The position numbers were made by a program, and so were the translations under genes. Source: Ruminococcus sp. (GTDB lineage: Bacteria; Bacillota; Clostridia; Oscillospirales; Ruminococcaceae). From it: a DNA stretch of 41,464 nucleotides. Where the stretch lies: contig JAISIH010000007.1 in NCBI GenBank assembly GCA_031262105.1, forward strand, positions 1-41,464. The letters run 5' to 3'. Under the pieces are notes generated by a model. It was not told where the DNA came from, did no database searches, and saw only the letters and a program-made list of their open reading frames with translations. Shown piece by piece: positions 22,238 through 29,504 of the stretch (its first letter is position 1; each line of letters starts with the position of its first letter).

Positions 22238-23849
22238 CAGATTGAAGCAGCTTTAACAGCTGCTTCTTTTGTGTCAGATACAGTGCGGCGGCGTAGATTA
22301 GCCCGCCGATACCTATTGACACGAAAAGGTGCAAGATGCTGTTGTCAATGGGCAAAAATTCCATCGCGCTTTTTGCGGCTATTCCGCAGAGTGCCGCCGA
22401 GACTGCTATTGCCATGAGCGAAAAGCCGATATGTTTTACCCGCGTGATTTTTACCGTGCAAACCATCGACAGGATAAAAATCAATATGTAGCAAAAGAGG
22501 GTTGAAATTGCCGCGCCGGTTACGCCGATTTCGGGGATTCGCACAAGAGTTAAGTTTAACACAAGCTTTACCGCAACCCCGGCGAGCATGATTTTAAGCG
22601 GAATGTCGGCGCGTGAGGCGGCTTGAAGCACCGTGAAAAGCGCGGAGCTTATGCAGAGGAATATTACCGCGATTCCCAAGACCGAGAGCGGTAGAGCGGC
22701 GACGGCTGTTTCCGCCTGTCTTGCCGGAAATAAAAACCCCAAAATTTCGCCCGACAAAAGCGCGATCCCTACGCCGCCGGGTGCGGCGACTGCGGCGGCT
22801 GTGAAAAGGACGTTCGCGACGTTTTCCGAGACGTTTGCCTTCTGCTTCACCGATTCCGCGATAAGCGGCAACGCGCTTTTCCCGAACATATTCGTGAACG
22901 ACGGAATGAGGGTGAAAACCGTCACGGCAAGCCCTGTAAAGCTCCCGAAGATAAACGGCGCAAGGTCTGCTTTCGCGACGCCGCCATGCATTATCGGGAG
23001 GAACGGCTCTATTGACACGCCGATCGCGGTTTTCAGCGACGGGATAATTGTCGTTATATCTATGAGGGACGTGAGGTTCGTCACCAATGCGCCGAGGGCT
23101 ATCGGGACGGCTGTTTTAAGCAGCGGGGAGAGGATTTCGCGGGCGGTTTGGGTTGTGTTGTCGAGGGCGGCGTTTATAAATTTATCGTCAAATATACCGC
23201 GGATTAGCAGAAATATTACCGCGACTGCTGTAGAAAGCGTTACTCCCGAAACTCCGGCGGCGGCGGCAACGGCAAGGCGAGAAGTTTCGCCGAAAATTTC
23301 CGCAAAATCGCGTGATGGCATATTAAGCACAAAAACCGTCAAAAGAAGCCCGAGGGCGAGTTTCGCGACAGCCTCGATAACCTGCGAAATCGCTGTGGGG
23401 TGCATATTCCGAAGCCCCTCATAATAGCCGCGAAGCACGCAGGAGACAGAGCCGAAAAGGATTGCCGGGAGGATTGTTAAAACTGCTAAAAGGGCGTCGG
23501 GATTGTCCGAAATTTTTACAAATATAAAGGCGCAAGGCACCGAAACGGCGGTGAAAAAAAGCCCGGCGGCGCAAAAAGCCGTGAGCGATACGCGTTTAAT
23601 CTTCCTTATATTGGCGTATCGTGCAAGTGCGGCGTTCTCCGCGACAATCTTCGCGACGGCCGACGGCAACCCTGCGGCGGTTACGGCATAGACAGGCATG
23701 AAAACCCCGTACGCCGCGAAATACTACCCCATCCCGACCCCGCCCAAGAGGTTCGCAAGGGGTATGCGGAAGACCGCCCCGATAACTTTCGTTATCACTA
23801 CCGAGACGATAAGGATAAATGAGCCGTAGAGGAAAGATTGTTTTTTCAT
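22230..23849 (-). pseudogene. SpoVB/MurJ-like lipid flippase with in-frame TAG
   Basis: The family-typical start is ATG 23849 (MKKQSFLYGSFILIVSVVIT), giving a 539-codon frame, normal for SpoVB-type MOP-superfamily flippases with about 14 membrane segments. Codon 42 (23724-23726) is TAG, inside the conserved LLGGVGMG-stop-YFAAYGVF stretch where a Tyr is expected; a single base change would restore it. The remaining 489 codons are intact from an ATG at 23699 (MPVYAV), including GYYEGLRNMHPTAISQVIE. A protein starting there would lack the first membrane helix. It is either a recent pseudogene, a sequencing error, or a truncated product. Nearby genes use TAG as a normal stop. Confidence 0.8.
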
Positions 23850-23872
23850 ATGAAAGTATATGAAAAATGAGG

Positions 23873-23901
23873 TTGACAAATACTTGTTTTGGGGGTATAA
23901 T
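23873..23901 (+). promoter_or_regulatory. Perfect sigma-A promoter of the aminotransferase-trpS operon
   Basis: TTGACA (23873-23878), 17-nt spacer ending in GGGGG, TATAAT (23896-23901). It starts 24 nt from the divergent flippase start codon. Confidence 0.88.
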
Positions 23902-23940
23902 AGAAAGGAAGTATTTTAATCAGACTGGAATATGTTTACC

Positions 23941-25128
23941 ATGAATTACAATTTTTCCGATAAAGTAACGGGACTCCAAGCCTCCGCGATCCGCGAGATA
24001 CTTAAGTTTACGAGCCTTCCGCAGGTCATAAGCTTTGCGGCGGGGAATCCTGCGCCGGAGGCGTTTCCGTCGGCGGCTATTGCCGAAATTTCCGCGAAGA
24101 TTATGCGGGATAACCCTGTTGCCGCCCTCCAGTACAGCATCACCGAGGGGTATATGCCGCTTCGCGAGACTATGCGAAAAAGGCTTGCCGGGCAGGGCTG
24201 CTATAACCCCGACATCGACGACGTTATAATTACCTCCGGCGGGCAGCAGGGCAACGAGCTTTCATGCAAGGTTCTCCTTAACGAACACGAAACTTTAATC
24301 TGCGAAGCCCCGAGTTTTACAGGCTCGCTTACATCTTTCAAATCCTATAACGTTAACCTTGCGGGCGTTCCGATGGAAGACGACGGCATGGACCTGCAAT
24401 TTCTCGAAAACGTTTTGAAGACCGCTTCCCGCCCGAAAATTATCTACACTATCCCGAATTTTCAAAACCCGACCGGCATCTGCATGAGCCTCGCAAAGCG
24501 CAAAAAGCTCTATGAGCTTGCCTGCCGCTACAACGTAATTATCCTTGAGGACAACCCCTATGGCGAAATCCGCTTCGAGGGGGAGAACATTCCCACGATA
24601 AAATCCCTCGACACGGAGGGCAGGGTTATTTACGTCGGGAGTTTTTCTAAGGTAATTGCGCCGGGGCTTCGCGTTGGATTTGTTTCCGCGCCGAAAGAGA
24701 TTGTGCAGAAGATTGTTGTCTGCAAGCAGGTTGCGGACGTCCACACCAACATCTTTGCGCAGATGATTGCGGACGAATTTGTTAATAACTATAACTTCGA
24801 TGAACACCTTAATCGTATTCGCGATATTTATCGAAAAAAATGTCACCTTATGCTTGGTGAACTTGAAAAGAACATTCCCGCGTCCGTGTCGTTTACCCGC
24901 CCTGAGGGGGGGCTGTTCCTTTGGGGGACGCTCCCGGAGCAGATTAATATGCCGGCGTTTTGTAAGACGGCTGTTGAAAACAATGTTGCGGTTGTGCCGG
25001 GGTCGGCGTTCCTCATTGATGAAAGCACGCCGATTAATTCGTTTCGCATGAACTATTCGACGCCGTCTGATGCGAATATTATAAAGGGCTGTGCGATTTT
25101 GGGACAGGTTATTAAGGAGAAATTTTAA
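23941..25128 (+). CDS. PLP-dependent aminotransferase, class I (LysN/KAT-like)
   Basis: 395 residues from ATG 23941 (MNYNFSDKVTGLQASAIREILKF), the common family start; an ATG three codons upstream is also possible. No N-terminal GntR domain, so not a full MocR regulator. Fold-I features: SFAAGNPAPEAFP, NFQNPTGICMS, EDNPYGEIRFEG, and the PLP lysine in SFSKVIAPGLRVGF. Relatives are 2-aminoadipate or aromatic aminotransferases of broad specificity; the substrate is not readable here. Its TAA stop overlaps the trpS ATG by one base (TAATG), so the two are translationally coupled. Pairing with trpS hints at aromatic amino acids but does not prove it. Confidence 0.9.
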   Translation: MNYNFSDKVTGLQASAIREILKFTSLPQVISFAAGNPAPEAFPSAAIAEISAKIMRDNPVAALQYSITEGYMPLRETMRKRLAGQGCYNPDIDDVIITSGGQQGNELSCKVLLNEHETLICEAPSFTGSLTSFKSYNVNLAGVPMEDDGMDLQFLENVLKTASRPKIIYTIPNFQNPTGICMSLAKRKKLYELACRYNVIILEDNPYGEIRFEGENIPTIKSLDTEGRVIYVGSFSKVIAPGLRVGFVSAPKEIVQKIVVCKQVADVHTNIFAQMIADEFVNNYNFDEHLNRIRDIYRKKCHLMLGELEKNIPASVSFTRPEGGLFLWGTLPEQINMPAFCKTAVENNVAVVPGSAFLIDESTPINSFRMNYSTPSDANIIKGCAILGQVIKEKF

Positions 25129-26114
25129 TGAAAACGATATTTTCGGGGATTCAACCTACCGCGGTTTTTACGCTCGGCAACTACCTCGGCGCGGTTAAAA
25201 ACTGGAGCGAAATGCAGGCGGAGAACGAGTGCATCTATTCGATTGTCGATATGCACGCGATAACTGTCAGGCAGGAGCCGGCAAAGCTTCGCACACAGAC
25301 GATGAATTCGTACGCGCTTGCCATGGCGTGCGGGATTGACGTTGAAAGGTCGATTCTGTTTGTTCAAAGCCACAACAAAAACCATGCGGAGATGAACTGG
25401 ATTCTGTCATGTTCGACCCAGTTCGGCGAGCTGTCGCGCATGACGCAATATAAGGACAAGGCCCAAAAGCACCCCGACGACGTTAATGCCGGGCTTTTCA
25501 CCTATCCGGTGCTGATGGCGGGGGATATTCTGCTTTATCAGGCTGATCTGGTGCCGATCGGGATTGACCAGAAACAGCACCTTGAACTCACGAGAAATGT
25601 CGCGGAGCGGTTCAATTTCCGTTACGGCGATTTCTTCAAGATTCCCGAGGCGTATATTCCCACGGGCGGCGCGGCTAAGATAATGAGTCTGCAAGACCCG
25701 CTTAAGAAGATGTCAAAATCGGACGACAACCCGAACGCTTCCGTCTATATCTTAGAGCCGAAGGACGACATTATCCGAAAATTCAAGCGGGCAGTTACAG
25801 ATTCCGGCGCGGAGGTCCGCTTCGCGGAGGACAAGCCCGGGGTTTCTAACCTTATGACGATTTATTCTGTATTCTCGGGGAAGACCTTAGACGAAACCGA
25901 AGCGGAATTCGCGGGGAAAGGTTACGGCGACTTTAAGCTTGCTGTCGGGGAGACTGTTGCGGATGCGCTTGCTCCTGTTCGTGATGAATATAACCGCCTT
26001 GCCGCCGACAAAGATTACCTGCTTTCCTGCATGAAAACGGGTGCGGAACGGGCAATGAAAATCTCGGAAAAGACACTTAAAAAGGCTTATAAAAAGGTTG
26101 GATTTGTTGTGTAA
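25128..26114 (+). CDS. trpS: Tryptophanyl-tRNA synthetase
   Basis: 328 residues, standard bacterial TrpRS length. Class I signatures are TLGNYLG (HIGH equivalent, about residue 16) and KKMSKSDDN (KMSKS loop, about residue 194). GDILLYQADLVPIGIDQKQHLELTR is the Trp/tRNA-binding region. It charges tRNA-Trp in the cytoplasm. It is the second gene after the aminotransferase, with a 1-nt overlap. No T-box leader is visible since the intergenic region is absent. Confidence 0.97.
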   Translation: MKTIFSGIQPTAVFTLGNYLGAVKNWSEMQAENECIYSIVDMHAITVRQEPAKLRTQTMNSYALAMACGIDVERSILFVQSHNKNHAEMNWILSCSTQFGELSRMTQYKDKAQKHPDDVNAGLFTYPVLMAGDILLYQADLVPIGIDQKQHLELTRNVAERFNFRYGDFFKIPEAYIPTGGAAKIMSLQDPLKKMSKSDDNPNASVYILEPKDDIIRKFKRAVTDSGAEVRFAEDKPGVSNLMTIYSVFSGKTLDETEAEFAGKGYGDFKLAVGETVADALAPVRDEYNRLAADKDYLLSCMKTGAERAMKISEKTLKKAYKKVGFVV

Positions 26115-26168
26115 GCCGGGGATTATCAGGAGTTTTAGATTAATTTAATTTTCGCGGGGGTTAAGATT

Positions 26169-27185
26169 ATGCCGACAATTAAAGATATAGCCGCGGCTTG
26201 CGGCGTTTCGATTGCTACCGTCTCAAAGGCACTTAACGGTCATGATGATGTTGCTGAAAAGACGAAAAACCTCGTTAAGACCGCCGCCCGCGAGATGGGT
26301 TATACCCCGAATTCCCAAGCTCAAGCCCTTAAAACGAACAAGACCTATAATATCGGCGTTCTCTTTTCCGACAACGCCGGCAGGGGGCTTACGCACACAT
26401 ACTTCTCTCAGGTTCTTGACGGCTTTAAGGTTTATGTCGAAAAATACGGTTATGACGTAACCTTTATCGGCTCTCGGTTCGGCAACCGCCGCCTCACATA
26501 CCTTGAACACGCGAAATGCCGCAATTTCGACGGGATTTGCATCGTTTGCGTTGACAGTTTTGAAGAGCCTATGATAAAGGAACTCTCCCTCGGGGGTTAT
26601 CCGATTGTCACGATAGATTACGCTTATCCCGGCTTCCCCGCCGTTCTCTCGGACAACAAGGCGGGCATGAAAGCCCTCGTTACATATGCTCATAGCATGG
26701 GGCATAAAAAAATCGCCTATATCTACGGCGATAAATCGGACGTTACATCCGAGCGGGTTGCGTCTTATCTTGAAACACTCGAAACCTTGGGGATTGAGGT
26801 TAATCCGCTTTATCTTGTCGAGGGGCTTTACATACAAACCGACGTTACAGAGGCACTCACAACGCGGCTTCTTAACCTTGCCGACCCGCCGACCTGTATA
26901 ATTATGCCCGACGACTTCGCGGCGATGGGCGGAATTAACGCCGTACAGAAGATGGGGCTTTCGATCCCGCGGGATATTTCGATAATCGGTTATGACGGGG
27001 TTAAACTCGCGGAAGTTATCCGCCCGCCCCTCACGACGTTCCGCCAAGATGCCAGCAAAATCGGGCAGGAAGCGGCGAAGCGGCTTATCTCCGACATCAA
27101 AAAAGAGCCGCACGACAACAAGCGGGTTCTGACCGTCTCCGGCGAGATGATTTTTGGGGAGAGCGTCGGGGCTATTGAGGTTTAA
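26169..27185 (+). CDS. LacI-family transcriptional regulator
   Basis: 338 residues. N-terminal HTH and hinge (TIKDIAAACGVSIATVSKALNG, residues 3-24, then the YTPNSQAQALK hinge), followed by a periplasmic-binding-protein-like sensor domain with DDFAAMGGINAVQKMGLSIPRDISIIGYDG. It is expected to bind a sugar or nucleoside effector and repress carbohydrate genes. The two sugar-ABC permeases at 28625-30515 are the nearest candidate targets, but the zinc-ribbon cluster lies between. I found no obvious LacI-type palindrome at the permease promoter. It ends at a strong terminator. Confidence 0.93.
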   Translation: MPTIKDIAAACGVSIATVSKALNGHDDVAEKTKNLVKTAAREMGYTPNSQAQALKTNKTYNIGVLFSDNAGRGLTHTYFSQVLDGFKVYVEKYGYDVTFIGSRFGNRRLTYLEHAKCRNFDGICIVCVDSFEEPMIKELSLGGYPIVTIDYAYPGFPAVLSDNKAGMKALVTYAHSMGHKKIAYIYGDKSDVTSERVASYLETLETLGIEVNPLYLVEGLYIQTDVTEALTTRLLNLADPPTCIIMPDDFAAMGGINAVQKMGLSIPRDISIIGYDGVKLAEVIRPPLTTFRQDASKIGQEAAKRLISDIKKEPHDNKRVLTVSGEMIFGESVGAIEV

Positions 27186-27194
27186 TTATTACGC

Positions 27195-27223
27195 GGAGGG
27201 GGCAACCGAAGTTTGCCCCCTCC
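27195..27223. terminator. Strong terminator between lacI-type gene and zinc-ribbon gene N1
   Basis: Perfect 11-bp arms GGAGGGGGCAA (27195-27205) and TTGCCCCCTCC (27213-27223), 7-nt loop, then CTCTTTGTTT. It can serve both convergent genes. Confidence 0.8.
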
Positions 27224-27231
27224 CTCTTTGT

Positions 27232-27438
27232 TTAATATGTTGTCGGATACCATTTAAGCAGAATATCCCCTCCGCACTCTGGACAAACGCTCGGCAGCGT
27301 CCCGGTCATACGCTGATCTTTCACCCAACCGCAGGTTTTACAGGTTAAACGAACGTCTAAATCATTCCCAAGTATAATATCACCGCCGGAAATCTTTTCG
27401 ATAAGTTCCTCTGTTACAGGTATGTTCTTTTCTTCCAT
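27232..27438 (-). CDS. Double-glycine-leader zinc-ribbon peptide N1
   Basis: 68 residues, start behind GGAGG. Leader MEEKNIPVTEELIEKISGG (1-19) ends in GG with the hydrophobic/acidic spacing of bacteriocin-type leaders. The core holds CKTCGW at about 33 and CPECGG near 51, with 15 residues between knuckles: a rubredoxin-like zinc ribbon with Trp after the first knuckle. Downstream of N2 by 10 nt on the same strand, so the two form an operon divergent from P1-P4. Function unknown; see findings. Confidence 0.85.
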   Translation of the reverse strand: MEEKNIPVTEELIEKISGGDIILGNDLDVRLTCKTCGWVKDQRMTGTLPSVCPECGGDILLKWYPTTY

Positions 27439-27448
27439 ATTCCCTCCG

Positions 27449-27655
27449 CTATCCGTGGTAATGAGTCATTTTTTCATTGGTGCGAAAGAACAAATCGCCT
27501 CCGCACTGGGGACACTGCGTCAGTAACTCTTTGCCAAACACCCGCTCTTTATGCCAATTACATGACAAACAGGTGTACCAACCCGGAAGATACGAAGTTT
27601 CAATCTCAATTTTGCCGCCGTTAACATCTTCTAACGCCTTTTCGTTTTCGGTCAT
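27449..27655 (-). CDS. Double-glycine-leader zinc-ribbon peptide N2
   Basis: 68 residues, start behind GCGGGGG. The leader is the shortest of the set, MTENEKALEDVNGG (1-14). The core has CLSCNW and CPQCGG, 15 residues between knuckles, and a His-rich end (MTHYHG). Its spacing and Trp put it with N1 and P1. A TATAAT lies upstream on the minus strand (27687-27692), but without a good -35, so expression may be weaker than the plus-strand operon or activator-dependent. Confidence 0.85.
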   Translation of the reverse strand: MTENEKALEDVNGGKIEIETSYLPGWYTCLSCNWHKERVFGKELLTQCPQCGGDLFFRTNEKMTHYHG

Positions 27656-27748
27656 AAATTTAACCCCCGCTCTCTAAGATGGTTTTATTATACAGGATAT
27701 TTATTAATAAATCTTGCGGTTTGTTTGAATATTTATTTACAAAAACTA

Positions 27749-27777
27749 TTGACAAATCGAAAATGTTGTGTTATAAT
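27749..27777 (+). promoter_or_regulatory. Perfect sigma-A promoter of zinc-ribbon operon P1-P4
   Basis: TTGACA (27749-27754), 17-nt spacer, TATAAT (27772-27777), then GGAGGG at 27797-27802 before P1. The 156-nt divergent region is AT-rich. Confidence 0.9.
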
Positions 27778-27811
27778 GGTGTAAAATAATTATTTCGGAG
27801 GGTTTTTTATC

Positions 27812-28015
27812 ATGGATGAAAAGGTTTTAAACGAAGAATTAGAAGCGGATATTGCCGGAGGGAAACGCGGCTATAACGAAGACGGCACCCCGCGAACAAT
27901 AAGAAGCGAATGTACGGTTTGCAAGTGGTTCGGCGACCGCAAAAAGGATGACGAAGGCGAACACCCCTATGTTTGCCCGATTTGCGGCGGAACACTCACC
28001 AGCCGTTATCTGTAA
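27812..28015 (+). CDS. Double-glycine-leader zinc-ribbon peptide P1
   Basis: 67 residues. Leader MDEKVLNEELEADIAGG (1-17). The core has CTVCKW and CPICGG separated by 17 residues, with a charged loop (GDRKKDDEGEH). It belongs to the long-loop, Trp-containing subgroup with N1 and N2 although it heads the operon of short-loop peptides. Ribosome site GGAGGG. No membrane segment. Confidence 0.88.
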   Translation: MDEKVLNEELEADIAGGKRGYNEDGTPRTIRSECTVCKWFGDRKKDDEGEHPYVCPICGGTLTSRYL

Positions 28016-28030
28016 AGCGAGGTTTTAGAC

Positions 28031-28204
28031 ATGGACGAAAAGATTTTAACCGATGAACAGGCAGAGCAGGTTGACGGCGGGAAAATAGGAATATTTGACA
28101 GGTATAAATGCAATAACTGCGGCAAGGATTTTGGGACTTCAAGATACTCGAAATGCCCCGATTGCGGCAGCGAGGATATTAAGGGCTATATGATTTACAG
28201 ATAA
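28031..28204 (+). CDS. Double-glycine-leader zinc-ribbon peptide P2
   Basis: 57 residues. Leader MDEKILTDEQAEQVDGG (1-17). Short-loop core: CNNCGKDFG, 11 residues between knuckles, CPDCGS, then a hydrophobic end GYMIYR. It begins 15 nt after P1; GCGAGG then TTTTAGAC precedes the ATG. Confidence 0.88.
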   Translation: MDEKILTDEQAEQVDGGKIGIFDRYKCNNCGKDFGTSRYSKCPDCGSEDIKGYMIYR

Positions 28205-28216
28205 GGGGCTTTTAGT

Positions 28217-28396
28217 ATGGAAGAAAAAATCTTGAACGAAGAACAGGAAAGCGACGTAATCGGGGGCGTAAAAAACCCGCTGAAGTGGACCTGCGGGAAC
28301 TGCGGTAAGATTTTCGGCGAAACGAAGCCCGATACTTGCAGCGGTTGCGGAAGCGACGACATTTACCGCAAACCTGCCGGCTATAAATGGATATAA
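28217..28396 (+). CDS. Double-glycine-leader zinc-ribbon peptide P3
   Basis: 59 residues. Leader MEEKILNEEQESDVIGG (1-17). Short-loop core CGNCGKIFG...CSGCGS, 11 residues between knuckles, and a basic aromatic end (RKPAGYKWI). It begins 12 nt after P2 behind AAGGGG. Confidence 0.88.
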   Translation: MEEKILNEEQESDVIGGVKNPLKWTCGNCGKIFGETKPDTCSGCGSDDIYRKPAGYKWI

Positions 28397-28413
28397 AAAG
28401 AGGGTTTTTACAT

Positions 28414-28575
28414 ATGGAAGAAAAATTTTTAACCGAAGCAGAGCTTGATGATATTGTCGGCGGGGCTTTGAAAAAGGCTTATTACAGATGCGCAAACTGC
28501 GGATATAATTTCGGTGAAGTAAAGCCCGAGATTTGCATTTGCGGCTGTAAGGATATAATTATCACTTGGCATTAA
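28414..28575 (+). CDS. Double-glycine-leader zinc-ribbon peptide P4, altered second knuckle
   Basis: 53 residues from ATG 28414, with AGAGGG before it. An in-frame ATG at 28387 would add nine residues, lacks a ribosome site and overlaps P3. Leader MEEKFLTEAELDDIVGG (1-17) is the closest of all to the consensus LTxxELxxIxGG bacteriocin leader. The core has CANCGYNFG, then CICGC where the others have CxxCG: Cys41, Cys43 and Cys45, consistent with one deleted residue. Last gene before a terminator. Confidence 0.88.
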   Translation: MEEKFLTEAELDDIVGGALKKAYYRCANCGYNFGEVKPEICICGCKDIIITWH

Positions 28576-28590
28576 AAGATTAGACTTTAT

Positions 28591-28622
28591 AAAAATCCCG
28601 GACATAAGCCCGGGATTTTTTG
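28591..28622. terminator. Terminator of the zinc-ribbon operon
   Basis: Arms AAAAATCCCGG (28591-28601) and CCGGGATTTTT (28610-28620), 8-nt loop. It is A/T-tracted on both sides, so it can also end the convergent permease operon. Confidence 0.88.
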
Positions 28623-28624
28623 TG

Positions 28625-29503
28625 TTAACCTTTTACTGCGCCAAGTGTTACGCCGCGGATTATGAATTTTGATAGGATTAGATATACGATTACGACAGGT
28701 AATATTGACAAGGCTATGAACATATAGAGCTTGCCCATGTCGAATTGGGAGTAGTCTGCCGCGCGGAGCTGTTGGATTAGGACGGGGAGGGTCTGGGTTT
28801 CGGGCTTGTCGAGGATAAGCTGCGGGAGGAAGTAGTTGTTCCAGTTTGCTACGAAGGCGAAGATTGCTTGGACTGCGAACGCGGGTTTCAGTATCGGCGT
28901 GATTATGCGGTTGAAAATCATGAACTCGTTGCAGCCGTCGATTCGGGCGGCTTCCACGATTTCGAGCGGGAGCGACGCCTCCATATATTGCTTCATGAAA
29001 AACATTATCGCTGGGGCGGCTATTGCCGGGATTATTAATGGCCAGAAGGTTGACATTAAACCCCAGTTATAGATCATATCGACAAAACCGAGGGCGGAAA
29101 CCTGCGTGGGGACCATCATTATCAAAAGAATAAAAGTGTAGGCCGTCTTCTTGCCGCGGAAGTCGTAGACGTGGATACCGTAGGCTGTGAAGCCCGCGAA
29201 ATAGACGGAGAGGAAGGTTGCGAAAACCGCGACGATAAGCGAATTTAACATTCCGCGAAGGATATTTCTTGTCGGGTCGGTTATAACCGAGATGAAGTTC
29301 TTAAGAAAATAGTTCGACGGGATTAGCGAAAAGCTCTGTTGAATTGCGGAGTGCGAGCGGGTTGTATAGACTGCAAGATAGATAAACGGGAAGAGACAAA
29401 TACAGGCGAGAATTATTAATACAATATAGCTGATTATTCTGCGGATTGTCAGGGCGACGTGGCTCTGCCGCCCTGCAATGTCGTAAACTGCGGTACCGTT
29501 CAT
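28625..29503 (-). CDS. Carbohydrate ABC transporter permease (MalG/UgpE-like)
   Basis: 292 residues, six membrane segments. The EAA loop (EAARIDGCNEFMIFNRIITPILKP, about 190-213) contacts the ATPase. CUT1-family importers use two such permeases, a lipoprotein binding protein and a shared ATPase. It starts one base after the partner permease ends. No binding-protein gene follows; transcription stops at the hairpin at 28591-28622. Substrate unknown, probably an oligosaccharide. Confidence 0.93.
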   Translation of the reverse strand: MNGTAVYDIAGRQSHVALTIRRIISYIVLIILACICLFPFIYLAVYTTRSHSAIQQSFSLIPSNYFLKNFISVITDPTRNILRGMLNSLIVAVFATFLSVYFAGFTAYGIHVYDFRGKKTAYTFILLIMMVPTQVSALGFVDMIYNWGLMSTFWPLIIPAIAAPAIMFFMKQYMEASLPLEIVEAARIDGCNEFMIFNRIITPILKPAFAVQAIFAFVANWNNYFLPQLILDKPETQTLPVLIQQLRAADYSQFDMGKLYMFIALSILPVVIVYLILSKFIIRGVTLGAVKG

Positions 29504-29504
29504 A

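Noticed and set aside
23724..23726. TAG recoded as an amino acid (for example pyrrolysine)
   Set aside because: Several neighbouring genes (malic enzyme, Na/Pi cotransporter, lipoprotein 1) end in TAG, so TAG is a normal stop here.
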